Shown piece after piece: positions 35,396 to 44,470 of a stretch of 64,000 nt of DNA (position 1 is its first letter; the number at the start of each line of letters is the position of its first letter). A program made the translations under genes and the position numbers. The stretch lies in NCBI RefSeq assembly GCF_051860665.1, contig NZ_JBHYDM010000001.1, positions 62,001 through 126,000 of the forward strand, given 5' to 3'. The notes beneath the pieces were generated by a model. The model had not been told where the DNA came from. It did not search any database and saw nothing but the letters and a program-made list of their open reading frames with translations. The stretch comes from Falsiroseomonas sp051860665. Lineage in GTDB: Bacteria; Pseudomonadota; Alphaproteobacteria; Acetobacterales; Acetobacteraceae.

Positions 35396-35484
35396 GCGGG
35401 CGTTTCCTTCTCCGGCCGGCCTTGGGCCTGGCATTCTTGCTGGCGCCAGTTTCGGGCAGGCAGCGGGAGAAGGGAAGTCCGCCG

Positions 35485-36816
35485 CTAGACTTCGTAGCGG
35501 TTGGGCGGCACCGGGACGCCCAGATGCTCGCGCAGCGTGGTGCCGGCATACTCGGTGCGGAACAATCCACGCCGCTGCAGCTCCGGCACCACCAGCTCGA
35601 CAAAATCCTCCAGCGGCCGCGGATAGTGCGGCGAGAGCAGGGTGAAGCCGTCGCAGGCGCCGGATTCCATCCATTGCTGCATCGTGTCCACGATGCGCGC
35701 GGGCGTGCCGACCAGCAGATGGTGGCCGAGCGAGGTGCCCAGGTAGCGGGCCGTCTGGATGATCGACAGATTCTCCCGCGCCGCCTTGTCCATCAGGTGC
35801 CGCTGCCGCGCCTGGGCGGCGTTGGAGAGCGGCAGCGGCGGCAGGGGTGAATCCGGCGGCAGGGCAAAGATATCGAGATCGCCGCAGAGCCGCGCCAGCA
35901 GCCGCATCGAATTCTCATCCGAGAGCAGCCCCTGCAGGTCGCGATATCTTGCCTCCGCCTCCTCCTCCGTCCTGCCTATGATGGTCATCAGCCCGGGCAT
36001 GATCTTCACATGATCCGGCTCGCGGCCGTGCTTGCGGGCACGCGCCTTCAGGTCCTTGTAGAAGGCCTGCGCCTCCGCCAGGTCGCTCTGCGCCGTGAAG
36101 ACGAGATCCGCCGTGCGCGCCGCGAGTTCCATGCCGGGGCCGGAGGAGCCGGCCTGTGTCACCACCGGCCGCCCCTGCGGGCAGCGCGCCACGTTCAGCG
36201 GGCCGCGCACCCGAAAATGCTTGCCGACATGATCCTGGAAGTGGATTTTCGACGGGTCGATGTAGATGCCGCTGGCCTTGTCCCGGATCAGCGCGCCCTC
36301 GCCGAAACTGTCCCAGAGGGCGGCGACAACATCGAAGAATTCCTCGGCGCGTTCGTAGCGCTCGGCATGCAGCATGTGGTGGTCGGCGCCAAAATTGCCG
36401 GCCTCGTCCTCGATCTGCGAGGTCACCAGGTTCCAGCCCGCGCGGCCCTTGCTGATATGGTCGATGGAGGCGAAGCGGCGGGCGATGTTGTAAGGCTCGT
36501 TGTAGGTCGTGGTCGCCGTCGCCACCAGGCCGATGCGCTGCGTCACCACGGCCAGCGCCGCCAGCAGCGTGGTGGGTTCCAGATAGGCGGTGCGGCCCTG
36601 GCCCGGCCGGTAGCGGCTGACGCCATCCAGCGCGCCGCTGCCATTCACCGCGACCGTGTCCTGGAAGAAGATGGTATCGAATTTCCCGCGTTCGGCGATC
36701 TGCGCGATGCGCACGTATTCCGAAAACTCCATGTCGCATTCGGTGACGGCATCGGGATGGCGCCAGCCGGCCGAATGGCTGCCGGGCGTGAAGAGGAAGG
36801 CGGCGAGATGCATCAT
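35485..36816 (-). CDS. LLM-class flavin-dependent monooxygenase (NtaA/SnaA/DszA family)
   Basis: This 443-residue enzyme of the two-component FMN monooxygenase group begins MMHLAAFLFTPGSHSAGWRHP, typical of NtaA-like members. Other segments are FDTIFFQDTVAV near residue 47, EPTTLLAALAVVTQRIGLVAT near 80, GRAGWNLVTSQIEDEAGNFG near 125 and VVTQAGSSGPGMELAARTAD near 215. It takes reduced FMN from a separate reductase, which is not seen nearby. It ends the operon containing the ABC transporter and HyuA/HyuB, so it may attack an imported N- or S-containing compound. Start 36816 avoids an overlap with hyuA, leaving a 16-bp gap. Confidence 0.9.
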   Translation of the reverse strand: MMHLAAFLFTPGSHSAGWRHPDAVTECDMEFSEYVRIAQIAERGKFDTIFFQDTVAVNGSGALDGVSRYRPGQGRTAYLEPTTLLAALAVVTQRIGLVATATTTYNEPYNIARRFASIDHISKGRAGWNLVTSQIEDEAGNFGADHHMLHAERYERAEEFFDVVAALWDSFGEGALIRDKASGIYIDPSKIHFQDHVGKHFRVRGPLNVARCPQGRPVVTQAGSSGPGMELAARTADLVFTAQSDLAEAQAFYKDLKARARKHGREPDHVKIMPGLMTIIGRTEEEAEARYRDLQGLLSDENSMRLLARLCGDLDIFALPPDSPLPPLPLSNAAQARQRHLMDKAARENLSIIQTARYLGTSLGHHLLVGTPARIVDTMQQWMESGACDGFTLLSPHYPRPLEDFVELVVPELQRRGLFRTEYAGTTLREHLGVPVPPNRYEV

Positions 36817-36832
36817 CGGCGGGGCCTCGGCT

Positions 36833-38863
36833 TCAGGACAGGCGGCGCAGAAGGATGGCGCCGAATTCCAGCACCTCCGCCGTCCAGCCGGGCGGCAGCA
36901 GCGTGGTGGCATCGAGCTGGGTGATGATGGCGGGGCCCTGCAGCCGATCCCCCTGCCCCAGGCTGGCGCGATCGAAGATGCCGGCCTGCACGCTGCCGGA
37001 TTCGAAATGCACCGCCTGCGTCGCATAGGGCTGCGCGCCCGCACCCTGGGCCAAGGCCTTCGTCACCGGTGCGGGCAGCGCGCCCACCGCCTCCAGCCGC
37101 AGCGTGACGATCTCCGCGCGGCCCTGCGGCAGGTCGAAACCATAGAGCGCGCGATGCGCCGCCGCGAAATCCGCCGCCGCGCTGGCGCCGCGCCAGGGCA
37201 CCGGCAATTCACCACCCTGCCCCGCATAGCGCATCAGAACGATCCGCTCCGTGCTGCGCGCTTGCGGCGCCACGCCCTCCTCCGCGAACCAGGCCGCCGC
37301 CTCCGCCTCGAGCTCGGCAAAGCCAGCCTCGATGGTGGCGAGATCCGCCTGACCGGGCAGCACGGAACGGCTGAACTCCGCGCGCAGATCGGCCGAGAGC
37401 AGGCCCTGCGCGCAGAGCACGCCGGGCGAGGGTGGCACCAGCACCTGGCCGATGCCGAGCATCGTGGCCAGCGCGCAGCCATGCAGCGGGCCCGCGCCGC
37501 CGAAGGGCACCAGGGCAAAGTCGCGCGGATCGTGTCCCCGCTCCACGGAGACCACGCGCAGCGCGCCGACCATGTTGGAATCGACGACGGCCAGAATGCC
37601 GCGCGCCGCCTCATGCAGCGAGAGGTTCAACGGTGCCGCGACCTCCCGCATCACCACCGCCTCGGAGGCCGCCATATCCAGCTGCATGCGGCCGCCGAGC
37701 AGCGCGGTGGGCAGATGGCCGAGCACGACATGCGCATCCGTCACCGTCGCGCGCTGCCCGCCGCGGCCGTAGCAGGCAGGCCCGGGATTGGCGCCGGCGC
37801 TTTCCGGCCCTACTGCCAGCGCGCCTTCCGCGGTGACGCGCGCGATGGAGCCGCCGCCGGCGCCAATCGTCACCATGTCCAGCATCGGCAGCGGCAGCGG
37901 CCAATCGCCGACCGACCCGCGCTGAGTCAGGTTGATGGCGCCGCCCTGCATCAGGCAGATATCCGCGCTGGTCCCGCCGATATCCACCGTGAGAATCTTG
38001 GGCACGCCCGCCGCCGCCGCCATGGCGCGCGCGCCCACCACGCCGGCGGCCGGGCCGGAAAGTGCAGTGACGGCGGGTGCGCGACGGATCGAGGCCGCGC
38101 CGGCGACGCCACCATTCGATTTCATCAGCAGCAGCGGCGCGTCGATGGAATCCTCGGCGAGCCGCTCCTCCAGCCGCCGCACATAGGTGGAGACGGCGGG
38201 CATGACCTGCGCATTCAGGATCGCGGCCAGGGAGCGCTCGTACTCGCGCACCACCGGCAGCACATCGACCGAGGCAGTGACGGCCACACCTGGCAGCGCT
38301 GCCCGCAACAACTCCGCCACGCGGCGTTCATGCGCCGGCGCGGTGAAGGCGTGCAGCAGGCAGACGGCGACCGCCGCGGCGCCCGCCTCCCTGCAGGCTT
38401 CCGCGGCGCGCTGCACGCTGTCCTCGTCCAAAGGCGTCAGCACCGCGCCATCCGCCGCGATACGCTCCGTCACCTCGAAGACGCGCGACGGCGGCACGGG
38501 GCGCTTCGGCTTCACCCAGGCATGCAGGTTCGCGCGGCGCGGAATATCCTGCCGCCCGATCTCCAGCACGTGCCGAAAACCGGCGGTGGTGACGAGGGCG
38601 GTGACGGCGCCCTTGTTCTCCAGGATCAGGTTGGTGGCGATGGTGGTGCCGTGCAGCACGCGGCCGATGCGCGCCGCCTGCTCCCCCGCCTTCTCCAGCA
38701 CCAGGCGCACGCCGGTGAGAAAGGCCTCGGAGGGATCATGCGGGGTGGAGGGCGTCTTGGCCGTCCAGGCGCGGCCCGTCGCCGAATCCTGCAGCGTGAT
38801 ATCGGTGAAGGTGCCACCGATATCCACCGCGACGGACAGCGGCCGCGGCTCAGTCGAGGACAT
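36833..38863 (-). CDS. hyuA: Hydantoinase/oxoprolinase subunit A (HyuA)
   Basis: This 676-residue protein has the ATP-binding motifs of the hydantoinase A/oxoprolinase family: VAVDIGGTFTDITLQD at the N-terminus, VLHGTTIATNLILENKG near residue 75, ILTVDIGGTSADICLMQGG near 290 and ALVPFGGAGPLHGCALA near 445. It pairs with HyuB to open hydantoin, 5-oxoproline or N-methylhydantoin rings with ATP. Its start overlaps the HyuB stop by 14 bp. ATG 38863 is preferred because GGGAG lies 8 nt upstream. ATG 38869 is too close to it. A second HyuA lies at 51253-53310. Confidence 0.93.
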   Translation of the reverse strand: MSSTEPRPLSVAVDIGGTFTDITLQDSATGRAWTAKTPSTPHDPSEAFLTGVRLVLEKAGEQAARIGRVLHGTTIATNLILENKGAVTALVTTAGFRHVLEIGRQDIPRRANLHAWVKPKRPVPPSRVFEVTERIAADGAVLTPLDEDSVQRAAEACREAGAAAVAVCLLHAFTAPAHERRVAELLRAALPGVAVTASVDVLPVVREYERSLAAILNAQVMPAVSTYVRRLEERLAEDSIDAPLLLMKSNGGVAGAASIRRAPAVTALSGPAAGVVGARAMAAAAGVPKILTVDIGGTSADICLMQGGAINLTQRGSVGDWPLPLPMLDMVTIGAGGGSIARVTAEGALAVGPESAGANPGPACYGRGGQRATVTDAHVVLGHLPTALLGGRMQLDMAASEAVVMREVAAPLNLSLHEAARGILAVVDSNMVGALRVVSVERGHDPRDFALVPFGGAGPLHGCALATMLGIGQVLVPPSPGVLCAQGLLSADLRAEFSRSVLPGQADLATIEAGFAELEAEAAAWFAEEGVAPQARSTERIVLMRYAGQGGELPVPWRGASAAADFAAAHRALYGFDLPQGRAEIVTLRLEAVGALPAPVTKALAQGAGAQPYATQAVHFESGSVQAGIFDRASLGQGDRLQGPAIITQLDATTLLPPGWTAEVLEFGAILLRRLS

Positions 38864-40613
38864 CGGCATAGCTCCCGCGATGAAAAGCTTTTGCCACCGG
38901 GCGCGCCGCACGCTGCCTTGCGGTGGCGACGGCGTCGATGTGGCGGCCGTCAATCACCACGCCATAGTCGCGCCGTGCCGCCGCCGCGCTGACCAGCCCG
39001 CCCAGCACATCCTCCAGCACCGCCTCCGCCGGACGATCATAGGGGTGGCCCCGCCCACCGCCGCCGCCGGTCTCGATCCGCAAGATGTCGCCGCGCACCA
39101 CGCGATTGCCGTCGGACAGCGGACGCAAGGTGCGTTCCCGCGGCGTGCCGGGGTTCAGCACCACGCGACCCGGGCGACCGGATTGGCCCCCCGCCGCACC
39201 CCAGGGTGGATTCTCCACCCCGTCGATCCGGATGGCGAGCACCGATTCCTCGGCCATCACCTCATATTCGCGCACGATCCCGCAGCCACCACGCCAGCGG
39301 CCAGGCCCGCCACTGTCGCGGTGCAGCCCGTATTCGAGCAGCCGCACGGGATACTCCAGCTCGAGAAACTCGACCGGATAGTTCTCCTGCGCCACGAAAT
39401 AGACGCCGTCGATTCCATCGGCGAAGCTGCGGGCACCATAGCCGACGCCCAGGCCATCGCTCATCAGGAAGGATCTGCCGCCGATTGTCCCGCGGAGGAG
39501 CATGATGACATAGGCCGCATGCGCCGCCGGGGCTTCGCCGCCGGCGACGGAAACCAGGCCGTTCAGCGCGGCCAGCATGCGCATCATGGTCAGGCCGCGC
39601 ATGCCGAGCGCCGCGGGGAAGCGCGGCTGCAGCAGCGACCCCTCGCGTAGTCGAACTTCATCGAGCGACTGCGGCCCGCCGGCATTCACCACCTGCGTCG
39701 CATCGCCGCCAAGGAAATAGAGGCCCAGCGCCATGCCGGGCACATCCGGGTTCATCAGGAAATTCACCGGGCCGGGCGACTGGTCATCGGTCTCGGTGGC
39801 ATCGAGGATGAAGCGGTCCTCCGCCGTCCGCGTCAATGCAAGGCGCAGCCGCAAGGTGCCGCTGCCATGGCCGTCGCCATCGATGCGGTCGGTGAAGCGA
39901 TGCGTGCCCACGGGAAAGGTGCCGCGAAGCCTGTCCCGCACCGTGCCGCGCGTGCGGTCCAGCAATTGCCGCAGCGCATCCGCCAGAACCGGCGGGCCGA
40001 AGCGCGCCGCCACTTCGCGCATCCGCGCCACGCCAAGTTCCACGCTCGCCATCAGGGCGCGCGTGTCGCCCTGCGCCTGCTCCGGGTAGCGGGAGTTGCG
40101 ATAGAAGATGGCCAGCGCCGCCTGGTTGATCTCGCCATCGCGGATCAGCCGCGTCGGCGGGATGATGACGCCCTCATGAAAGATCTCCGTGGCGTCGGGG
40201 CTGATGGAGCCGGGCCGCAGCCCGCCGATATCGGCAAAATGCGCCCAGCCCATGACGAAGGCGACGCGCACGCCATCGAGGAAGACGGGCGCGAGGAAGA
40301 CCTGGTCGTTCGAATGGCTGACCGCGCCGCGCGATCCGTAGCAGTCGTTGTACCAGTAGAGGTCGCCCTCTCGGATCGTCTCTACGGGGAAGTCGCGGAA
40401 CACCGGCCCGCAGATATCGCCGAAGACCGGGACATTGGAGCCCACGGCCATGACGCCATCGGCGTCAAAGAGGGCCGTGTAAAAATCCTTCTTCTCACGG
40501 ATGAAGGCGGACATGGCGGTGCGCTCGATCAGCGCCTCCATCTCCCCCTGCGCCGCGCGGATCGCGCCGCGCACGATTTCGAGTGTCACGGCATTGCAGA
40601 GGGGTGGGGCCAA
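38850..40613 (-). CDS. hyuB: Hydantoinase/oxoprolinase subunit B (HyuB)
   Basis: This 587-residue protein is the B subunit of an ATP-dependent ring-opening amidase. It has LIERTAMSAFIREKKDFYTALFD near residue 28, LYWYNDCYGSRGAVSHSNDQV near 88, GPVNFLMNPDVPG near 283 and RDSGGPGRWRGGCGIVREY near 440. It lies between the OppF-like ATPase and HyuA in one operon. TTG 40613 is used because GAGG lies 9 nt upstream and the gap to the previous gene is 11 bp. GTG 40589 is an alternative. Start is less sure than function. Confidence 0.9.
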   Translation of the reverse strand: MAPPLCNAVTLEIVRGAIRAAQGEMEALIERTAMSAFIREKKDFYTALFDADGVMAVGSNVPVFGDICGPVFRDFPVETIREGDLYWYNDCYGSRGAVSHSNDQVFLAPVFLDGVRVAFVMGWAHFADIGGLRPGSISPDATEIFHEGVIIPPTRLIRDGEINQAALAIFYRNSRYPEQAQGDTRALMASVELGVARMREVAARFGPPVLADALRQLLDRTRGTVRDRLRGTFPVGTHRFTDRIDGDGHGSGTLRLRLALTRTAEDRFILDATETDDQSPGPVNFLMNPDVPGMALGLYFLGGDATQVVNAGGPQSLDEVRLREGSLLQPRFPAALGMRGLTMMRMLAALNGLVSVAGGEAPAAHAAYVIMLLRGTIGGRSFLMSDGLGVGYGARSFADGIDGVYFVAQENYPVEFLELEYPVRLLEYGLHRDSGGPGRWRGGCGIVREYEVMAEESVLAIRIDGVENPPWGAAGGQSGRPGRVVLNPGTPRERTLRPLSDGNRVVRGDILRIETGGGGGRGHPYDRPAEAVLEDVLGGLVSAAAARRDYGVVIDGRHIDAVATARQRAARPVAKAFHRGSYADVLD

Positions 40614-40624
40614 TCTCGGAATCC

Positions 40625-41599
40625 TCAGGCCAGGTGGCAGGCGGCGTGCCGGCCGGGGGCGATGGCGCGCAGCGGCGGCGCTTCCTCCGCGCAGCGGGCG
40701 AAGGCCAGCGGGCAGCGGTCGCGGAAGGCGCAGCCGCTGGGCTGGTTCAACTGGTCCGGCAGGCCGCCGCGGATCGGCAGGTCGCCGCGATCCTGGTCGA
40801 CGCGCGGCACCGGCACGGCGGCGACCAGCGCGCGCGTATAGGGATGCGCGGCGCCCGCAATCACCTCCGCCGTCGGCCCGCTTTCCACGATGCGGCCGAG
40901 ATACATCACGGCCACTTCCTCACAGACATAGCGGATCAGCGCCAGGTCGTGGCTGATGTAGATGGCCGCCAGCTGCAGCTCGTCCCGCGCGCGCCGCAGC
41001 ACGTTCAGCACGCCGGCGCGCACCGAAACGTCGAGCATGGAGACCGGCTCATCCGCAATGATGACGCGCGGATGCGTCACCAGCGCGCGCGCCAGCACCA
41101 CGCGCTGCAACTGCCCGCCCGACAGTTCATGCGGGTGTCGGTCGAGATAGGCCTCGGGCGGATCCAGCCGCACACGCGCCATGGCTTCCAGGATGCGCGC
41201 ATGGCGCGCCTCCGCCGGCAGGCCGAAGTTGCGCAGCGGTTCCGTCAGTGAGCGGCGGATGGTGAAGCGCGGGTTCAGCGCATCAAAGGGATTCTGGAAC
41301 ACCAGCTGCACGCGGGATCGGAAGGGCAGCAGGGCGGCGCCGCGCAGCGCCGTGACATCCTGCCCCTCGAAGACCACGCTTCCAGAGGTCGGCTCCTCCA
41401 GCCGCAGCAGCAGGCGCGCCGTGGTGGTCTTGCCGCAACCGCTTTCGCCGACGATGCCCAGCGCCTGACCGGCGCCGACGGCAAGCGAGACGCCATTCAC
41501 CGCGCGCAGCACCGGGCGATGGCCGCGCAGCACATCGGCCATGCGGCGGGAGGCGGGGAAGGCCTTCACCAGGTCATTGGCCGCGATCAGCTGGCCCAT
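40625..41599 (-). CDS. Peptide-type ABC transporter ATP-binding protein (DppF/OppF-like)
   Basis: This 324-residue ATPase has Walker A GIVGESGCGKTTTARLLL near residue 49, the Q-loop LVFQNPFDALNP, the signature LSGGQLQRVVLARAL near 155 and Walker B VIIADEPVSMLDVS. A C-terminal oligopeptide-transport domain carries CAFRDRCPLAFARC, a cysteine cluster seen in Dpp/Opp ATPases. It dimerises with the preceding ATPase to power uptake. Its start overlaps that gene's stop by 13 bp. Confidence 0.94.
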   Translation of the reverse strand: MGQLIAANDLVKAFPASRRMADVLRGHRPVLRAVNGVSLAVGAGQALGIVGESGCGKTTTARLLLRLEEPTSGSVVFEGQDVTALRGAALLPFRSRVQLVFQNPFDALNPRFTIRRSLTEPLRNFGLPAEARHARILEAMARVRLDPPEAYLDRHPHELSGGQLQRVVLARALVTHPRVIIADEPVSMLDVSVRAGVLNVLRRARDELQLAAIYISHDLALIRYVCEEVAVMYLGRIVESGPTAEVIAGAAHPYTRALVAAVPVPRVDQDRGDLPIRGGLPDQLNQPSGCAFRDRCPLAFARCAEEAPPLRAIAPGRHAACHLA

Positions 41600-42591
41600 G
41601 TCGCCGCCTCCGAGGCCAGGGGACGCAGCGCCGGCGCTTCCGCCGCGCGCCAACAGGCGACGTGGTGGTCCGGCGCCTGCTCGACCAGCGCCGGATCCTC
41701 GGCACAGCGCGGCACGGCGAAAGGGCAGCGCGCGGCAAAGCGGCAGCCGCTCGGGGGGTTCAGCAGCGAGGGCGGCGCGCCCTCGATCGGCACCAACTCG
41801 CCACCTGCGCGTTCAAGGTCGGGGAAGGCGTTCATCAGCCCCATGGTATAGGGGTGAAGCGGTGCCTCCAGCACCGCGCGCACCGGGCCGCTCTCCACCA
41901 CGCGCCCGGCATACATCACCACCACGCGGTCGCAGGCATAGGCGACGACGGCGACATCATGCGTCACAAGGATCATCGCGAGGCCGAGTCGCGCCTGCAA
42001 TTCGCGCATCACGTCCAGGATCTGGCGCTGCACGATGACGTCCAGCGCCGTCACGGGCTCGTCGGCGATCAGCAGCGCCGGATTCAGCGCGAGGGCCAGG
42101 GCGATGGAGGCGCGCTGGCGCATGCCGCCGGAGAACTGGTGCGGCCAGTCCCGCAGCCGCCCGGCATCCAGGCCGACGAGGGCGAAGAGCTCCGCCGCCC
42201 GGGTGCCGGCCTCGGCGCGGGCTAGGCCGCCGCGCTCCACCAGCACTTCCATCATCTGCGCGCCCAGCCGCTGCACCGGGTCGAGCGCATTCATCGCCGT
42301 CTGCGGCACGAAGGCCATGCGCCGCCAGAGCAGCTTGCGCCGTTCCGCCGCGCTCAGCGTCACGAGGTCCCGGCCCTCGAACACCGCGCTGCCCGCGGCG
42401 ATGCTGGCACTGCGCGGCATCACGCCCATCAGCGCGCGGCCGAGCGTGGACTTGCCGCAACCGCTCTCGCCCACAAGGCCGACGATGGAACGCGCCGGCA
42501 CATCGAAGCTCGCCCCATCCACCGCACGCACCGGCCCGGCGGCGGTGCGGTAGTGCACGGCGAGATCCCGCACGGACAGCAGCACGTCCAT
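41587..42591 (-). CDS. Peptide-type ABC transporter ATP-binding protein (DppD/OppD-like)
   Basis: This 334-residue ATPase has GLVGESGCGKSTLGRALMGV near residue 39, FVPQTAMNALDPVQRLGAQ near 100, FSGGMRQRASIALALALNP near 150 and LLIADEPVTALDVIVQRQI. CRFAARCPFAVPRC closes the C-terminal domain. It is the first of two ATPases for the peptide-type importer in this operon. Start ATG 42591 shares a base with the upstream permease stop (TGATG). The downstream ATPase start lies inside its 3' end. Confidence 0.94.
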   Translation of the reverse strand: MDVLLSVRDLAVHYRTAAGPVRAVDGASFDVPARSIVGLVGESGCGKSTLGRALMGVMPRSASIAAGSAVFEGRDLVTLSAAERRKLLWRRMAFVPQTAMNALDPVQRLGAQMMEVLVERGGLARAEAGTRAAELFALVGLDAGRLRDWPHQFSGGMRQRASIALALALNPALLIADEPVTALDVIVQRQILDVMRELQARLGLAMILVTHDVAVVAYACDRVVVMYAGRVVESGPVRAVLEAPLHPYTMGLMNAFPDLERAGGELVPIEGAPPSLLNPPSGCRFAARCPFAVPRCAEDPALVEQAPDHHVACWRAAEAPALRPLASEAATWAS

Positions 42592-43490
42592 CAATCCCCC
42601 AGCTTCGGAAACAGCAGTTTCTCGGACCCGCGCGAGACGAGGAAGCCGGCCAGCACCAGCAGCACGATGCAGAGGCCCGGCGGCACGAACCAGCTCCACA
42701 CGCCCCGCGAAAGGGCCTGGTTCGCAAAGGCGTCCTGCAGCATCAGCCCCCAGGAGATGGCATTGGGATCGCCGAAGCCGAGGAAGGAGGCGGAAGCCTC
42801 GGTCAGGATCGCCCAGCCCACGGCGATGGAGCCGTAGAGCGCGGCGAGTGGTGCCACCTGCGGCGCGATATGCACGAAGATGATGCGCGGCGTGGAGCAG
42901 CCGGTGACGCGCGCCGCCTCCACCCAGCCGCGCTCTCGCAGCGACAGAACCTGGGACCGGATGACGCGCGCCGTGTTAGGCCACAGCATCAGCGCGACGG
43001 AGGCGACGAGGGTGGTGGTGCCCGGCCGCGTCAGCGCCGAGATCACCAGCACGAAGGGCAGGAAGGGCAGGCCCAGGATGATGTCGGAGATCCGCATGAT
43101 CACCTTGTCAACCCAGCCGCCGAGATAGCCCGAGAGCAGCCCGAGCAGCGTGCCGATCACGACGACGAAGAAGGCCGCCGTGACGCCGACCTGCAAAGCG
43201 GAGCGCGAGCCATGCACGAGCTGCGAGAAGACATCGCGGCCGCCCGCCGTGGTGCCCAGGTAGTGCGTGGCGGAAGGCGGCAGGTAGCGGGCCACGCGAT
43301 AGGCGCCGCGGAACAGGATTTCGCGCGGGTCATGCGTCGCGATCTGGTCCGCGAAGATCGCCATGACGATGAACAGCAGATAGATGGCCAGGCCCGCGAT
43401 GGCGAAGGGCTGGCTGCGCAGGAATCCCAGCGTGGCCCGCACGAAGCGGGGCAAGGCCGGACTCCGGGCCACCGCGCTAGCGCCGGGCAC
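42591..43490 (-). CDS. Peptide-type ABC transporter permease (DppC/OppC-like)
   Basis: This 299-residue permease has an N-terminal helix (FAIAGLAIYLLFIVMAIFADQI), the OppC-type loop YLPPSATHYLGTTAGGRDVFSQLVHGSRSAL and five more helices. The EAA-like loop EAARVTGCSTPRIIFVHIAPQV couples to the ATPases. GTG 43490 gives a 14-bp overlap with the upstream permease gene. It forms the channel with the DppB-like protein. Confidence 0.93.
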   Translation of the reverse strand: MPGASAVARSPALPRFVRATLGFLRSQPFAIAGLAIYLLFIVMAIFADQIATHDPREILFRGAYRVARYLPPSATHYLGTTAGGRDVFSQLVHGSRSALQVGVTAAFFVVVIGTLLGLLSGYLGGWVDKVIMRISDIILGLPFLPFVLVISALTRPGTTTLVASVALMLWPNTARVIRSQVLSLRERGWVEAARVTGCSTPRIIFVHIAPQVAPLAALYGSIAVGWAILTEASASFLGFGDPNAISWGLMLQDAFANQALSRGVWSWFVPPGLCIVLLVLAGFLVSRGSEKLLFPKLGD

Positions 43491-44454
43491 CGACCGAGAC
43501 CCTCGGATCGAGCCAGGCGTAGAGCAGGTCCGCCACCATGTTCATCAGCACCAGCACGGCCGAGATCATGATGAAGGCGCCCTGCGCCAGCGGATAGTCG
43601 GCGCCCTGCACGGCGGAGACCAGCACCCGGCCGAGGCCGGGCCAGGAGAAGACCGTCTCGATCACCACATTTCCGCCGAAGGAACTGCCGAGGCCGAGCG
43701 CGAAGGCGGTGGCCACCGGCAGCAGCGCATTGCGCGCCGCATGCCGCATCACGATCGCCCAGCGCGAAAGCCCCTTCATCCGCGCCATGACGATGAACTC
43801 GTCGTTCAGCACCTCCAGCATGGTGGCACGCATCAGCAGCAGCGGCAGGCCCTGCAAGTACAGCGCCAGCGTCAGCGCCGGCAGGATCAGGTGCCAGAGG
43901 AAATCGGCCGAGGTCATCCGCGCCCATTCGGAGGCGAATTCCGATCCCGCCACATTCGCCCCGCCGGAGGGAAAGATGCCCCAGGCGAAGGACAGCCAGG
44001 AGAGCAGCAGCATGCCCAGCCAGAACTCCGGCGCCGCGCGCGTGATCAGCGCCGCGGGAATCGCGATGCCCTCGGTGACGGTGCCGCGCGCGAAGGCGAG
44101 GAAGGCGCCGGCGACGATGCCGAAGGCATAGGCGATGACCAGCGCCGTGACGGTCAGCGCCGCCGTATTCGGCAAGGCCGCCAGCAGGATGTCCAGCACC
44201 GGCCGCTTCTGCAGGAAGGAGACGCCCAGATCCCCGCGCAGCAGGCTGCCGAGATAGATCAGGTATTGCTCCGGCAGCGGCTTGTCGAGGCCGAAGGATT
44301 GCAGCAGGTCCGCCCGCATCTCCTCGCTGAAGGAATCCGAGAGGAAGTTCAGCGTGGGATCACCCGGCATCAACCGGAACAGCAGGAAGGTCAGCGTCGC
44401 GACCGCCCAGAGCACAAAGGCGGCATGCGCGACGCGCGCGCCAAATCGCTTCAC
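43477..44454 (-). CDS. Peptide-type ABC transporter permease (DppB/OppB-like)
   Basis: This 325-residue permease has the OppB-type N-terminus (AAFVLWAVATLTFLLFRLMPGDP) followed by an outside loop. Further helices include ILLAALPNTAALTVTALVIAYAFGIVAG and the EAA region FIVMARMKGLSRWAIVMRHAARNALLP. GTG 44454 gives the usual N-terminus, but no Shine-Dalgarno is clear. An upstream frame would add about 24 residues of low similarity. It follows the binding-protein gene by 16 bp. Confidence 0.9.
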   Translation of the reverse strand: MKRFGARVAHAAFVLWAVATLTFLLFRLMPGDPTLNFLSDSFSEEMRADLLQSFGLDKPLPEQYLIYLGSLLRGDLGVSFLQKRPVLDILLAALPNTAALTVTALVIAYAFGIVAGAFLAFARGTVTEGIAIPAALITRAAPEFWLGMLLLSWLSFAWGIFPSGGANVAGSEFASEWARMTSADFLWHLILPALTLALYLQGLPLLLMRATMLEVLNDEFIVMARMKGLSRWAIVMRHAARNALLPVATAFALGLGSSFGGNVVIETVFSWPGLGRVLVSAVQGADYPLAQGAFIMISAVLVLMNMVADLLYAWLDPRVSVGARR

Positions 44455-44470
44455 GAGAGGCGTGTGCCTT

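Noticed and set aside
36656..38992. A 778-codon plus-strand open frame.
   Set aside because: It is antisense to hyuA, which has all family motifs. This frame gives an Arg/His/Gln-rich product without domains.
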